Below are positions 1 through 9,515 of a DNA stretch of 64,000 nt, piece by piece. Both the position numbers and the translations under genes were made by a program. Every line of letters starts with the position of its first letter. Within the stretch, counting starts at the first letter, position 1. The notes beneath the pieces are model-generated. The model was given only the letters and a program-made list of their open reading frames with translations, did no database searches and was not told where the DNA came from. Source of the DNA: Actinomadura_E scrupuli (lineage in GTDB: Bacteria; Actinomycetota; Actinomycetes; Streptosporangiales; Streptosporangiaceae); contig NZ_JBPCCU010000001.1 in NCBI RefSeq assembly GCF_050971785.1, forward strand, positions 1,364,001-1,428,000. The letters are read 5' to 3'.

Positions 1-465
1 GCGGCGTTCTGGCTCACCGGCAGCCTGAACGGGCGTGGCTGGGAGCAGGCACGCCCCCTGGCGATCTCGCTGGCCGTGCTCGTGCCGTGCACGCTGGCGC
101 TCGGCCGCTCGCTGCGGATGGGCGAGCTGGGCGACGACGCCGCCCGCTCACTGGGCGTCCCGGTGGAGCGCAGCCGGGCCGGGCTGGTCCTGACCGGGGT
201 GGGCCTGGTCGCGGTGGCGACCGCGGCGGTCGGGCCCGTGCCGTTCGTGGCGCTCGCCGCGCCGCAGCTCGCCCGGAGGCTCATTCGCCGCTCCGGCCCG
301 CAGTTGCTGCCGGCCGCGCTGATGGGGGCGGCTCTGCTGATGCTGAGCGACCTGATCGCGTTGCGGTTGCCGGTGCAGCTCCCGACGGGGGTCGTCACGG
401 GTGTGCTGGGCGGCCTCTATCTGATCTGGCTGCTGTCGAACGCGGGAGGGAAGGGGCGGATATGA
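1..465 (+). CDS. Iron-siderophore ABC transporter permease, FecCD family (5' end outside window)
   Basis: C-terminal part, about 154 residues, of a BtuC/FecCD-type membrane permease that moves ferric siderophore across the membrane. The reading frame is open from base 1, so the start lies upstream. Visible family features are the cytoplasmic coupling stretch with Gly-Asp-Asp-Ala-Ala-Arg-Ser-Leu-Gly near residues 42-50, the helix with Gly-Pro-Val-Pro-Phe-Val-Ala-Leu-Ala-Ala-Pro-Gln, and the final hydrophobic helix ending in Gly-Gly-Leu-Tyr-Leu-Ile-Trp-Leu-Leu. The stop codon overlaps the start of the ATPase gene (ATGA), so the two are translationally coupled. A second permease is expected upstream. 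Role inferred from the family and the siderophore genes that follow. Confidence 0.9.
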   Translation, partial: AAFWLTGSLNGRGWEQARPLAISLAVLVPCTLALGRSLRMGELGDDAARSLGVPVERSRAGLVLTGVGLVAVATAAVGPVPFVALAAPQLARRLIRRSGPQLLPAALMGAALLMLSDLIALRLPVQLPTGVVTGVLGGLYLIWLLSNAGGKGRI

Positions 466-1265
466 GCCGGCTGCGAGCGAGCGATCTGAGACTCGCCTAC
501 GACCAGCGGGTGGTGGCCGACCATCTCGACCTCACCATCCCGGACGAGTCGTTCACCGTCATCGTGGGCCCCAACGCGTGTGGCAAGTCGACGCTGCTGC
601 GGGCGCTGGCGCGGCTGCTGAAGCCCACGCGGGGCACGGTGTTCCTGGACGGCGGGCCGATCACCGCGCTGCCGGCCAAGGAGGTCGCCCGGCGGCTCGG
701 CCTGCTGCCGCAGTCGCCGGTCACTCCGGACGGCATCTCGGTGGCCGATCTGGTCGGCCGGGGCCGCTATCCGCACCAGGGGCTGCTGCGTCAGTGGTCG
801 CGGGAGGACGAGCGGGCGGTCGAGGCGGCGATGGCCGCGGTCGGCGTGACCGAGCTGGCCGATCGGATCGTCGAGGAGCTGTCGGGCGGGCAGCGGCAGC
901 GGGTGTGGCTTGCCGTGGTCCTGGCCCAGGAGACCTCGATCATGCTGCTGGACGAGCCCACGACGTTCCTGGACATTGCGCACCAGATCGAGGTCCTCGA
1001 CCTGTGCTCGCGGTTGCACGAGGAGGGCCGCACCCTGGTCGCGGTGCTGCACGACCTCAACCAGGCGTGCCGGTACGCCACTCATCTGGTCGCGATGTGC
1101 GAGGGCGAGGTGGTCGCGCAGGGGCCGCCGGGGGAGATCGTGACCGCGGAGCTGGTGGAGCGGGTCTTCGGCCTGCCGTGCCAGATCATCGCCGATCCGG
1201 AGTCGGGGACGCCGTTGATCGTCCCGGCCGACCGGCGAAGGGCGTTGACGCGTAAAGCGGTCTAA
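462..1265 (+). CDS. Iron-siderophore ABC transporter ATP-binding protein (FepC/FecE type)
   Basis: 267-aa ATPase that powers ferric-siderophore import with the preceding permease and, probably, the lipoprotein at 21540. Walker A is GPNACGKST near residues 36-44, the ABC signature is LSGGQRQR near residue 139, Walker B is IMLLDEPTTFLD near residues 158-169, and the switch His lies in AVLHDLNQ. Length and the cobalamin/Fe3+-siderophore subfamily pattern (FGLPCQII near the C-terminus) fit FepC/FecE. The ATG at 462 overlaps the permease stop. A longer frame-open extension to position 87 exists but only shadows the permease, so the coupled ATG was chosen. An iron box follows directly after the stop. 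Confidence 0.93.
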   Translation: MSRLRASDLRLAYDQRVVADHLDLTIPDESFTVIVGPNACGKSTLLRALARLLKPTRGTVFLDGGPITALPAKEVARRLGLLPQSPVTPDGISVADLVGRGRYPHQGLLRQWSREDERAVEAAMAAVGVTELADRIVEELSGGQRQRVWLAVVLAQETSIMLLDEPTTFLDIAHQIEVLDLCSRLHEEGRTLVAVLHDLNQACRYATHLVAMCEGEVVAQGPPGEIVTAELVERVFGLPCQIIADPESGTPLIVPADRRRALTRKAV

Positions 1266-1266
1266 A

Positions 1267-1285
1267 TTAGGTTAGCCTTACCTAA
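1267..1285 (+). promoter_or_regulatory. DtxR/IdeR-type iron box in front of the first NRPS gene
   Basis: TTAGGTTAGCCTTACCTAA is a 19-bp near-palindrome differing at only two central positions from the known actinobacterial consensus TTAGGTTAGGCTAACCTAA. It sits 15 bp before the GTG start of the NRPS gene, overlapping the expected promoter, which suits repression by an iron-loaded DtxR/IdeR protein (inference from the family). Confidence 0.9.
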
Positions 1286-1299
1286 TTTAGGAGCGCTCT

Positions 1300-4200
1300 G
1301 TGTTGACCAGGGAAGAACTGCAGGACTCGCTGACGGAGCTGCTGGGCGAGCGCGCCGAAGCGCACGACAACCTCATCGAGCTCGGCATGGACTCCATCCG
1401 GCTGATGGGACTGACCGGCCGGCTGCGCCGGCGCGGCGTCGAGGTGAACTTCGCCGAACTGGCCGAGCGGCCGACGCTGGCCGAATGGTGGGAGCTGCTC
1501 GCCGAGCGCGGCGTCATCGAGCCCGAGGGCCCCGCGACCGGGCAGGCGGAGGAGGACGCCGCCGGCGGGCCGTTCCCGCTGGCGCTCATGCAGCACGCGT
1601 ACTGGGTCGGCCGGGACTCCGGACAGGCGCTCGGCGACGTCGCCGCCCACCTCTACGTCGAGCTCGACGGCCGCGACGTCGACCCGTCCCGGCTCGAGCG
1701 CGCCCTGCTGGCGCTCGCCGAGCGGCATCCCATGCTGCGGGCCGCGGTGTCTGAGGAGGGCACCCAGCGGATCCTGCCGGACCTGCCCGGGCCCGCCCTC
1801 GTCGTCCACGACCTGCGCGAGGCCGCCGACGCGCCCGCCGAGCTGGAGCGGCTGCGCGCCGAGCTGTCGGTGCAGCGGCTGGCCATCGAGGACGGTCAGG
1901 TCTTCGACGCCCGCCTCAGCCTGCTGCCGGGCGGGGCGACCCGCCTGCACCTGGACGTCGACATGATCGCCGCGGACGCGATGAGCTACCGCACGCTCCT
2001 GACCGATCTCGCCGCCCTCTACGACGGCGCGGAGCTGGCACCGCTGCGCTACGGCTTCGCCCGCTATCTGGCCGCCGACCCCCGCGCCGCCGCCCGCGAC
2101 CGGGACCGGCTCTGGTGGGCCGACCGGCTCGACGACCTGCCGGGCGCACCGGAGCTCCCGGTCATCCCCGAGCCGGGCACGCGCGTCGTCCGCAAGCACC
2201 ACTGGCTGGCGCCCGAGGCCCGCCGGCGCCTGATCGCCCGCGCCCACCGCGAGGGCGTCACCCCGGCGATGGCGCTGGCCGCGGTCTTCGCCGAGGTCGT
2301 CGGCGCCTGGTCGGTGGGCCCCCGGTTCCTCATGAACCTGCCGCTGTTCCATCGCGAACCGGTCCATCCTGACGTGTCCGGCGTCGTCGGAGACTTCACC
2401 GGCTCGGTCATGCTCGATGTCGACCTGAGCCGGAGGCTGCCGTTCGTCGAGCGGGCCCGCGCCCTCCAGTCGCGGCTGCACACCGCGGGGGCGCACAGCG
2501 ACTACTCCGGGGTGGAGGTGCTGCGGGACCTGTCACGCAGGCGCGGGGAGCAGGTCCTGGCGCCGATCGTCTACACCAGCGCGCTGAACCTCGGCGAGCT
2601 GTTCGGAGAGGACGTACGCCGCCTGTTCGGCGAACCGGAGTGGATCATCTCCCAGGGCCCGCAGGTCCTGCTGGACGCCCAGGTCACCGAGGTGTCCGGC
2701 GGGCTTCTGCTCAACTGGGACGTCCGGGACCCGGCCTTCCCAGAAGGCGTCGCCGACGCCATGTTCGCCGCCTACACCGGCGCCGTCACCCGGCTGGGGG
2801 CCGAAGGCGCCGACTGGACCGAGCCTCTGACGATCGGCGCGACCACCGAGCAGCTCCGGATCCGGCACCGCCTCAACGCCCAGCCGCCGCTGCCCGCCCG
2901 CCGCCTGCACGACGGGTTCTTCGCCCTGGCCGAGCGGGCTCCCCACGCGCCCGCACTCCACTGGGGCACCGACGGCACGCTGACCTACGGGCAGCTCGCC
3001 GACCGCGCGCTGCGTACCGCCGCCCATCTGGTCGCCGAAGGCGTCCGGCCGGGCGACCGGGTGTCGGTCGAGCTTCCGAAGGGGCCCGACCAGGCCGTCG
3101 CGGTCCTGGGCGTCCTGGCGGCCGGTGCGGCGTACGTGCCGATCGGGGCGGGCCAGCCGCGGGCACGCCGCGAGCGGATCCGCAAGACCGCCGGGGTCGT
3201 GGCGTCGCTGGCCTCGCCGGTGACCCATCCCGAGCCGCTCGCCGGGCCGGTGCGGGTCGGCCCCGAGCAGCTCGCCTACCTGCTGTTCACCTCCGGCTCG
3301 ACGGGCGAGCCCAAGGGCGTGGAGGTGTCCCACCGGGCCGCGATGAACACCATCGACGATCTGGTGGAGCGGTTCGGGATCGGTGCGTCCGACGTGGCGC
3401 TGGCAGTGTCGGCCCTGGACTTCGACCTGTCGGTGTTCGACCTGTTCGCGCTGTGGTCGGCCGGTGGAGCGGTCGTCATGCCGGACGAGGACGAGCGCCG
3501 CGACGCCGCCGGCTGGGCCGCCCTGGCGGACCGGTACGCGGTCACCGTCCTGAACTGCGTGCCGACGGTGCTGGAGATGCTCCTGCGGACCAGCCCCGTA
3601 CCGAGTCTGCGGCTGGTCCTGCTGGGCGGGGACTGGGTCGGCACGCACCTGCCCCCGTTGCTGCGCGAGCGTGCCCCGGGCAGCCGGTTCGTCGCGCTGG
3701 GCGGTACGACCGAGACCGCCATCCACTCGACCTTCATCGAGGTGACCGGCGACGTCCCAGCCGACTGGACGTCGGTGCCCTATGGAGTCCCGCTGCGCGG
3801 GGTGGCCTGCCGGGTCGTCGACGAGCGCGGCGGGGACCGTCCCGACTGGGTCGCGGGCGAGCTGTGGATCGGCGGCGCGGGCGTCGCCGACGGTTACAGC
3901 GGCGATGCGCCGCGCACGGCCGACCGGTTCGTGGTCCACGAGGGCATCCGCTGGTATCGCACCGGCGACCTGGCCCGGTACCGCCCGGACGGGGTACTGG
4001 AGTTCCTGGGCCGGCGCGACCATCAGGTCAAGGTCCGCGGTTTCCGGATCGAGCTCGGCGAGGTCGAGGCCGCGCTGGAGAGCCATCCGTCGGTGGGCCG
4101 GGCCGTGGCGCTGCTGGCGGGCAACCGGCTGGCCGCCGCGGTCGTCGTCACCGACGGCACCGCTCCCGACCGGATCCTCGCCCACACCCGCGAGCTGCTG

Positions 4201-4662
4201 CCCCCGCAGATGGTCCCCGACCTGCTCGCCCCCGTGGCCGCGATGCCGCTCACCGCGAACGCGAAGGTCGACCGGCGGGCGCTGGCCGCGCTGGTGGCCG
4301 ACCGGGCGGGGAACGGCGCCGCCGAACACGTCGCGCCGCGTACTCCGCTGGAGCGGGTACTGGCCCTGACGATGGAGGAGGTCCTGGGCGCCGTCCGGGT
4401 CGGCGCCACGGACGACTTCTTCGCGCTCGGCGGGGACTCGGTGCTGGCCACCACGGTCATCGCCCGGCTGCGCGAGGCGCTCGACACCGGGGCGCTGCCG
4501 GTGCGGGTGGTGTTCGCCGAGCGGACGGTCGAGGGCATCGCCCGCCGTCTGGTCGCGCTGGAGGAGACCCCGGGACGCCTGGAGGCGGTGGCCGAGATCT
4601 GGCTGACGGTCGCGGGCCTGTCCGAGGAGGAGCTCTCGGCCCGGCTGGACGCCGACGGCTGA
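1300..4662 (+). CDS. NRPS: aryl carrier protein - heterocyclization - adenylation - carrier protein (MbtB/PchE-like)
   Basis: 1120-aa peptide synthetase expected to join a salicyl starter to a cyclised hydroxy/thiol amino acid. Residues 1-75 form an aryl carrier domain (LGMDSIR, phosphopantetheine Ser32). Residues about 85-510 form a Cy domain: the start motif FPLALMQHAYWVGR and DMIAADAMS near 220, matching DxxxxDxxS instead of HHxxxDG. Residues about 550-1000 form an A domain (LLFTSGSTGEPKG near 662, YRTGDLARY, NAKVDRR). A carrier domain follows (GGDSVLA, Ser near 1047). There is no thioesterase. By hand the A-domain code reads D-L-F-N-L-G-L-I-H-K: close to the Cys code DLYNLSLIWK, but Gly and His at the sixth and ninth positions are shared with the Thr code, so Ser/Thr (oxazoline) is slightly favoured over Cys (thiazoline). 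GTG start follows AGGAG. Confidence 0.93.
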   Translation: MLTREELQDSLTELLGERAEAHDNLIELGMDSIRLMGLTGRLRRRGVEVNFAELAERPTLAEWWELLAERGVIEPEGPATGQAEEDAAGGPFPLALMQHAYWVGRDSGQALGDVAAHLYVELDGRDVDPSRLERALLALAERHPMLRAAVSEEGTQRILPDLPGPALVVHDLREAADAPAELERLRAELSVQRLAIEDGQVFDARLSLLPGGATRLHLDVDMIAADAMSYRTLLTDLAALYDGAELAPLRYGFARYLAADPRAAARDRDRLWWADRLDDLPGAPELPVIPEPGTRVVRKHHWLAPEARRRLIARAHREGVTPAMALAAVFAEVVGAWSVGPRFLMNLPLFHREPVHPDVSGVVGDFTGSVMLDVDLSRRLPFVERARALQSRLHTAGAHSDYSGVEVLRDLSRRRGEQVLAPIVYTSALNLGELFGEDVRRLFGEPEWIISQGPQVLLDAQVTEVSGGLLLNWDVRDPAFPEGVADAMFAAYTGAVTRLGAEGADWTEPLTIGATTEQLRIRHRLNAQPPLPARRLHDGFFALAERAPHAPALHWGTDGTLTYGQLADRALRTAAHLVAEGVRPGDRVSVELPKGPDQAVAVLGVLAAGAAYVPIGAGQPRARRERIRKTAGVVASLASPVTHPEPLAGPVRVGPEQLAYLLFTSGSTGEPKGVEVSHRAAMNTIDDLVERFGIGASDVALAVSALDFDLSVFDLFALWSAGGAVVMPDEDERRDAAGWAALADRYAVTVLNCVPTVLEMLLRTSPVPSLRLVLLGGDWVGTHLPPLLRERAPGSRFVALGGTTETAIHSTFIEVTGDVPADWTSVPYGVPLRGVACRVVDERGGDRPDWVAGELWIGGAGVADGYSGDAPRTADRFVVHEGIRWYRTGDLARYRPDGVLEFLGRRDHQVKVRGFRIELGEVEAALESHPSVGRAVALLAGNRLAAAVVVTDGTAPDRILAHTRELLPPQMVPDLLAPVAAMPLTANAKVDRRALAALVADRAGNGAAEHVAPRTPLERVLALTMEEVLGAVRVGATDDFFALGGDSVLATTVIARLREALDTGALPVRVVFAERTVEGIARRLVALEETPGRLEAVAEIWLTVAGLSEEELSARLDADG

Positions 4663-4705
4663 CCCGCCCGGTGGGGGCCTCGCACGGGGCTCCCACCGGA
4701 GCGGG
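4663..4705. terminator. Bidirectional hairpin between convergent genes
   Basis: CCGGTGGGGG (4668-4677) pairs with CTCCCACCGG (4690-4699) with one G-T wobble. The stem is extended by CCCGC (4663-4667) with GCGGG (4701-4705) across a single bulged A. It lies exactly between the NRPS stop and the stop of the opposing exporter gene. Confidence 0.75.
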
Positions 4706-4714
4706 GGTGAGGGA

Positions 4715-5950
4715 TCAGCGGGTCTCGGGCTGGAGCCTGGCCGCCCGCAGGCCGCTGAGGGACAGCGCCAGCGCACCGGCGAGCACGGCGCTGATCGTGC
4801 CGTACACCACGATCGCCGCGCCGGGCGCGAGATGTCGGCCGAGCGCGCCCGCGCCGAGCGAGCCGACGGCCTCGCCGCCGGTGTCCTGCGCGGCCCACAG
4901 GGCGTTGACGCGGCCGAGGTAGGCGTCGGGGGTGTGCGCCTGGATCAGGCCGTACCGGAGGATCTCCTCGATCGAGGCGATGAACCCGTAGCCGAACAGG
5001 ATCGTGACGGCGACGGCCGGGTGGCGGGCCAGGCCGAGGCAGGCCAGGGCGGTGAACCCGGTCACCGACGCCAGCAGGAGCGCCCGGCCGGGGGCGGCGA
5101 CGTTCGCCGCCCAGCCGCTGGTCACCGAGCCCAGGACGGCCCCGCAGGCGGGCGCGGCGAACAGCAGTCCGACCGTGGTGGGCCCGCCGTCCAGCGTGTG
5201 GGTCGCGAACGCGGGCATCAGCACGGGGATCCCGCCGGCGACCATGAACAGCAGCCCGAGCAGCATCAGGGATCCGACGACGCGGTGCGAGGCCACGAAA
5301 CGCAGCCCGGAGCCGAGCGCCTGCACCGGCCCCTCGGTGCTCTCCTCGACGGGCTTGAGGGAGGGGAGGCCGGTCAGCAGCCCGAGGGTGCCCAGGGTGC
5401 CGGCGGCGGCGGTCGCGTAGTTCCATCCGACCCCGAACGCCGAGATCAGGAGGCCGCCGAGGGCGGGGGAGACCATCGAGCCGAGCCGGACGGTCAGCGC
5501 GTTGAGCGCGCCCGCGGCGACGAGCTTGTCGCCGTCGATGAGGGAGGGGGTGGCGGCGAGCAGCGCGGTGATCGCGACGCCGGTCGCCAGCCCGTCCCAG
5601 GCGACCAGGACGTACAGGGCGGCCAGCGACGGGGTGGGCAGGAAGGCGTTGAGCGTCAGCAGCAGGAAGCCCAGGCCCGCGAGGGCGCGGGCGACGAGCA
5701 TGAGGGTGCGCCGGTCGTGCCGGTCGGCCAGGACACCGCCCCACAGGAATCCCGCGAGCAGCGCGAATCCCGACGCGGCGGACACTCCGCCGACCTGGAA
5801 GGTGGAGCCGGTCATCTCGTAGACCTGCACGGGGACGGCGACCACCAGCATGCCGATGCCGAAGACCGAGACGGTACGGGCGATGAACACGTTGCAGAAG
5901 GGCTTGCTGTCGCGGAGCGGGCTGATGTCCATGGCCAGACGGCGGAGCAT
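4715..5950 (-). CDS. MFS siderophore exporter, EntS-like
   Basis: 411-aa membrane protein with about 12 hydrophobic segments, expected to export the finished siderophore. The N-terminal stretch CNVFIARTVSVFGIGML followed by VPVQVYEMTGS resembles enterobactin exporter EntS, and the A-loop signature GGVLADRHDRRTLML near residues 71-85 is typical of MFS. ATG at 5950 has GAGGAG about 10 bases upstream; ATG seven codons later is an alternative. It is divergent from panD, sharing a 77-bp intergenic region with an iron box, so exporter and starter-unit genes are probably co-repressed by iron. The substrate is inferred from context. Confidence 0.85.
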   Translation of the reverse strand: MLRRLAMDISPLRDSKPFCNVFIARTVSVFGIGMLVVAVPVQVYEMTGSTFQVGGVSAASGFALLAGFLWGGVLADRHDRRTLMLVARALAGLGFLLLTLNAFLPTPSLAALYVLVAWDGLATGVAITALLAATPSLIDGDKLVAAGALNALTVRLGSMVSPALGGLLISAFGVGWNYATAAAGTLGTLGLLTGLPSLKPVEESTEGPVQALGSGLRFVASHRVVGSLMLLGLLFMVAGGIPVLMPAFATHTLDGGPTTVGLLFAAPACGAVLGSVTSGWAANVAAPGRALLLASVTGFTALACLGLARHPAVAVTILFGYGFIASIEEILRYGLIQAHTPDAYLGRVNALWAAQDTGGEAVGSLGAGALGRHLAPGAAIVVYGTISAVLAGALALSLSGLRAARLQPETR

Positions 5951-5981
5951 CTTCGGGGTTCTCCTCAGGGGGCCGGATAAG

Positions 5982-6000
5982 TAAGGTAAGGCTATCCTTG
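5982..6000 (+). promoter_or_regulatory. Iron box between exporter and panD
   Basis: TAAGGTAAGGCTATCCTTG matches the DtxR/IdeR consensus at 14 of 19 positions by eye. It sits between the divergent exporter (start 5950) and panD (start 6028) and could control both. Confidence 0.75.
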
Positions 6001-6027
6001 GTCGCTTTGAAGGGAAGAGGCAGACTC

Positions 6028-6435
6028 GTGCAGCGCACGCTGATGAACGGCAAGATCCACCGAGCCACCGTCACTCAGGCCGACCTGCACTACGTGGGGT
6101 CGATCACGCTCGACGCCGAACTCATGGCCGCCGCCGACATCGTCGAGGGCGAGCAGGTCCACGTCGTCGACATCGACAACGGTGCGCGGATGGTCACCTA
6201 TGCGCTCACCGGCGAGCCTGGCAGTGGCGTCATCGGGATCAACGGCGCGGCCGCCCACCTGGTGCAACCCGGACATCTCGTCATCGTCATGTCCTTCGGC
6301 GTGTTCGACGACGCCCAGGCCACGGCGCACGTGCCCCGCGTGGTGCACGTCGACGGCGACAACCGGATCGTCGCCCTCGGTAACGACCCGGCGGAGCCGG
6401 TGCCCGGCTCCGAGGCCCAGCTGGCCGGGCGCTGA
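6028..6435 (+). CDS. panD: Aspartate 1-decarboxylase (pyruvoyl enzyme)
   Basis: 135-aa proenzyme that decarboxylates L-aspartate to beta-alanine. The self-cleavage site Tyr-Val-Gly24-Ser25, where Ser25 becomes the pyruvoyl group, falls at exactly the family position when the GTG at 6028 is used (AGGGAAGAGG seven bases upstream). The TTG at 5998 would begin inside the iron box and is rejected. Family stretches include GKIHRATVTQADLHY, NGAAAH and VIVMSFG. It is iron-box controlled and three bases from the salicyl-AMP ligase, so it is a cluster member, not a stray pantothenate gene. Beta-alanine is most likely used as a siderophore building block: module 2 of the large NRPS carries a beta-alanine-like code. 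Confidence 0.95.
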   Translation: MQRTLMNGKIHRATVTQADLHYVGSITLDAELMAAADIVEGEQVHVVDIDNGARMVTYALTGEPGSGVIGINGAAAHLVQPGHLVIVMSFGVFDDAQATAHVPRVVHVDGDNRIVALGNDPAEPVPGSEAQLAGR

Positions 6436-6438
6436 CCG

Positions 6439-8004
<1,566 letters not shown>

Positions 8005-8018
8005 GACCCGGACGAGTG

Positions 8019-8053
8019 CCCCCTCCGTGCCCGTACCCCGGGCGCGGAGGGGG
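8019..8053. terminator. Bidirectional terminator hairpin
   Basis: CCCCCTCCG (8019-8027) pairs perfectly with CGGAGGGGG (8045-8053). Inside, GCCCG (8029-8033) pairs with CGGGC (8039-8043) around a 5-base loop. It sits between the convergent salicyl-AMP ligase and salicylate synthase genes. Confidence 0.8.
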
Positions 8054-8063
8054 TCACGACCGC

Positions 8064-9374
8064 TCAGCGGAGCGGGACGACATGGGGGGCGATGCTGGAC
8101 AGCTTTTCGCAGGTCTCCTCGAACTCCCGCTCGGGCGTGGAGCCGGTGACGATACCGGCGCCCGCCCGCAGCCACGCTCGCCCGTCCCGGTTGTACAGGG
8201 CGCGCAGCACCAGCGCGGCGTCCAGGCGACCGCGGGCGTCGACGACCAGGACCGCTCCGGCGTACAGGCCGCGGGAGTCCTCCAGGCGGGCGATCGCCTC
8301 CATGGCCGCGGCCTTGGGGATGCCCGAGGCGGTGACCGCGGGGAACAGCGCGTCGAGCGCGTCCCAGCAGGTGCGGCCGGCCGCCAGGACCCCGCTCACG
8401 CTGGAGCCCAGGTGCTGGACGCTCCCGCGTTCCTTGACGGCCATGAACCCGGTGACCTGGACGGTGTCGTTCTCGCACACCTCGTACAGCTCGTCCTGGG
8501 AGGTGCGGACCGACACGGCGTGCTCGAAGATCTCCTTGGGGTCGTTCTCCAGTTCGCGCCGGGTGGCCTCGTCGAGGTCCGCGCCCTGGCCGAAGGCGCG
8601 GGTCCCGGCCAGCGGCTGGGTGGTGACCGTGCCGGTCACGTCGACGGCGACCACGACCTCGGGGCTGAATCCGGTGGCCTGGAAGCCGCCCAGGTCGAGC
8701 AGGAACGACCGTGCCGGGGTGTTGGCGGCGCGGCCGTGGACATAGGTGCCGATGACGTCCACGGGGAACGGCACCGGCAGGGGCCGCGACATGATGACCT
8801 TCTGGTACCGGCCCGCCGTGATCTCGAAGACGGCCTGGGCGACCTGCGACCGGTAACGGTCACCGCCGGCGCGTACGTCCACCGGGGACGGCACGGGCTC
8901 CTCGTCGGGCGCCCGGTCGGACAGCAGCTTGGCGAGCTGGGCGGCCTCGCCGGCATCGGGGCTGGTGACGTGCGCACGGCCGCCCTCGATCCGCACCTCG
9001 GCGCGTGGCACGACCAGGTGGGCGAGTTCGCCCGCCCGGGCGCCGCCCGCGAACTCGAACGCGATCCAGCCGTATGCGGTCCAGCCGGCGACGGGGGAGG
9101 CCTCGAGCGCCTCGCGCAGGATCTCCGACGGCGCTCCCGACCAGGGCTCGGCCTGCTCGGGCCGGTCGAGCCAGCGGGTGCGCACCTCGTCGGCGCCGAG
9201 CACCACCTCGCCGAGCGTCCCGCCGGCGAAGGTCCACGTGCCGGGTTGCTCGTACACCACGTAGTCCTCGAACAGCCCGGACCGTGCCAGCCGGGCGACG
9301 AGCTGAAGTGGATCGGCCGTGACCTGGACGGCGACCTCTGTCCGAACCTCTTGCGCGCGGACACCGAAGGACAA
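8064..9374 (-). CDS. Salicylate synthase (MbtI/Irp9 type)
   Basis: About 436-aa chorismate-using enzyme that makes salicylate through isochorismate in one protein. The C-terminal half carries family blocks: QPLAGTRAFG, the acidic stretch ending NDPKEIFEHA, VQHLGSSVSG, TASGIPKAAAMEAI and SRGLYAGAV with RAGAGIV. The size fits single-chain salicylate synthases, and no separate pyruvate lyase is needed. GAGGAG (9388-9383) lies eight bases before TTG at 9374, which I prefer; GTG at 9383 is in frame but overlaps the ribosome binding site. It is divergent from the large NRPS, sharing a region with two iron boxes. Its product feeds the ligase at 6439. Confidence 0.93.
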   Translation of the reverse strand: MSFGVRAQEVRTEVAVQVTADPLQLVARLARSGLFEDYVVYEQPGTWTFAGGTLGEVVLGADEVRTRWLDRPEQAEPWSGAPSEILREALEASPVAGWTAYGWIAFEFAGGARAGELAHLVVPRAEVRIEGGRAHVTSPDAGEAAQLAKLLSDRAPDEEPVPSPVDVRAGGDRYRSQVAQAVFEITAGRYQKVIMSRPLPVPFPVDVIGTYVHGRAANTPARSFLLDLGGFQATGFSPEVVVAVDVTGTVTTQPLAGTRAFGQGADLDEATRRELENDPKEIFEHAVSVRTSQDELYEVCENDTVQVTGFMAVKERGSVQHLGSSVSGVLAAGRTCWDALDALFPAVTASGIPKAAAMEAIARLEDSRGLYAGAVLVVDARGRLDAALVLRALYNRDGRAWLRAGAGIVTGSTPEREFEETCEKLSSIAPHVVPLR

Positions 9375-9412
9375 GGAACCCACTCCTCTGCTCGGGCGAT
9401 CACCCCAATAAT

Positions 9413-9431
9413 TTAGGTAAGGCTAACCTTG
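9413..9431 (+). promoter_or_regulatory. Iron box 1 of the divergent salicylate synthase/NRPS promoter region
   Basis: TTAGGTAAGGCTAACCTTG matches the DtxR/IdeR consensus at 16 of 19 positions. It is nearer the salicylate synthase start. Confidence 0.88.
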
Positions 9432-9441
9432 TAACGAATAT

Positions 9442-9460
9442 GTAGGCAAGGCTAACCTAA
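9442..9460 (+). promoter_or_regulatory. Iron box 2 of the divergent salicylate synthase/NRPS promoter region
   Basis: GTAGGCAAGGCTAACCTAA matches the consensus at 16 of 19 positions, with centre 29 bp from box 1. It is nearer the NRPS start, so each divergent promoter may have its own site. Confidence 0.85.
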
Positions 9461-9515
9461 GTCGCGTTATGGGCCCGTGGGGCCTGGACCTGGCCGGACA
9501 ACGGAAGAGTTGAGC

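Noticed and set aside
2533..4776. Long minus-strand open frame opposite the first NRPS
   Set aside because: Arg/Pro/Gly-rich translation with no motifs; shadow of the GC-rich NRPS gene.
5998..6027. TTG start giving ten extra residues to PanD
   Set aside because: It overlaps the iron box, and the processing Ser would move from position 25 to 35; GTG at 6028 has a better ribosome site.
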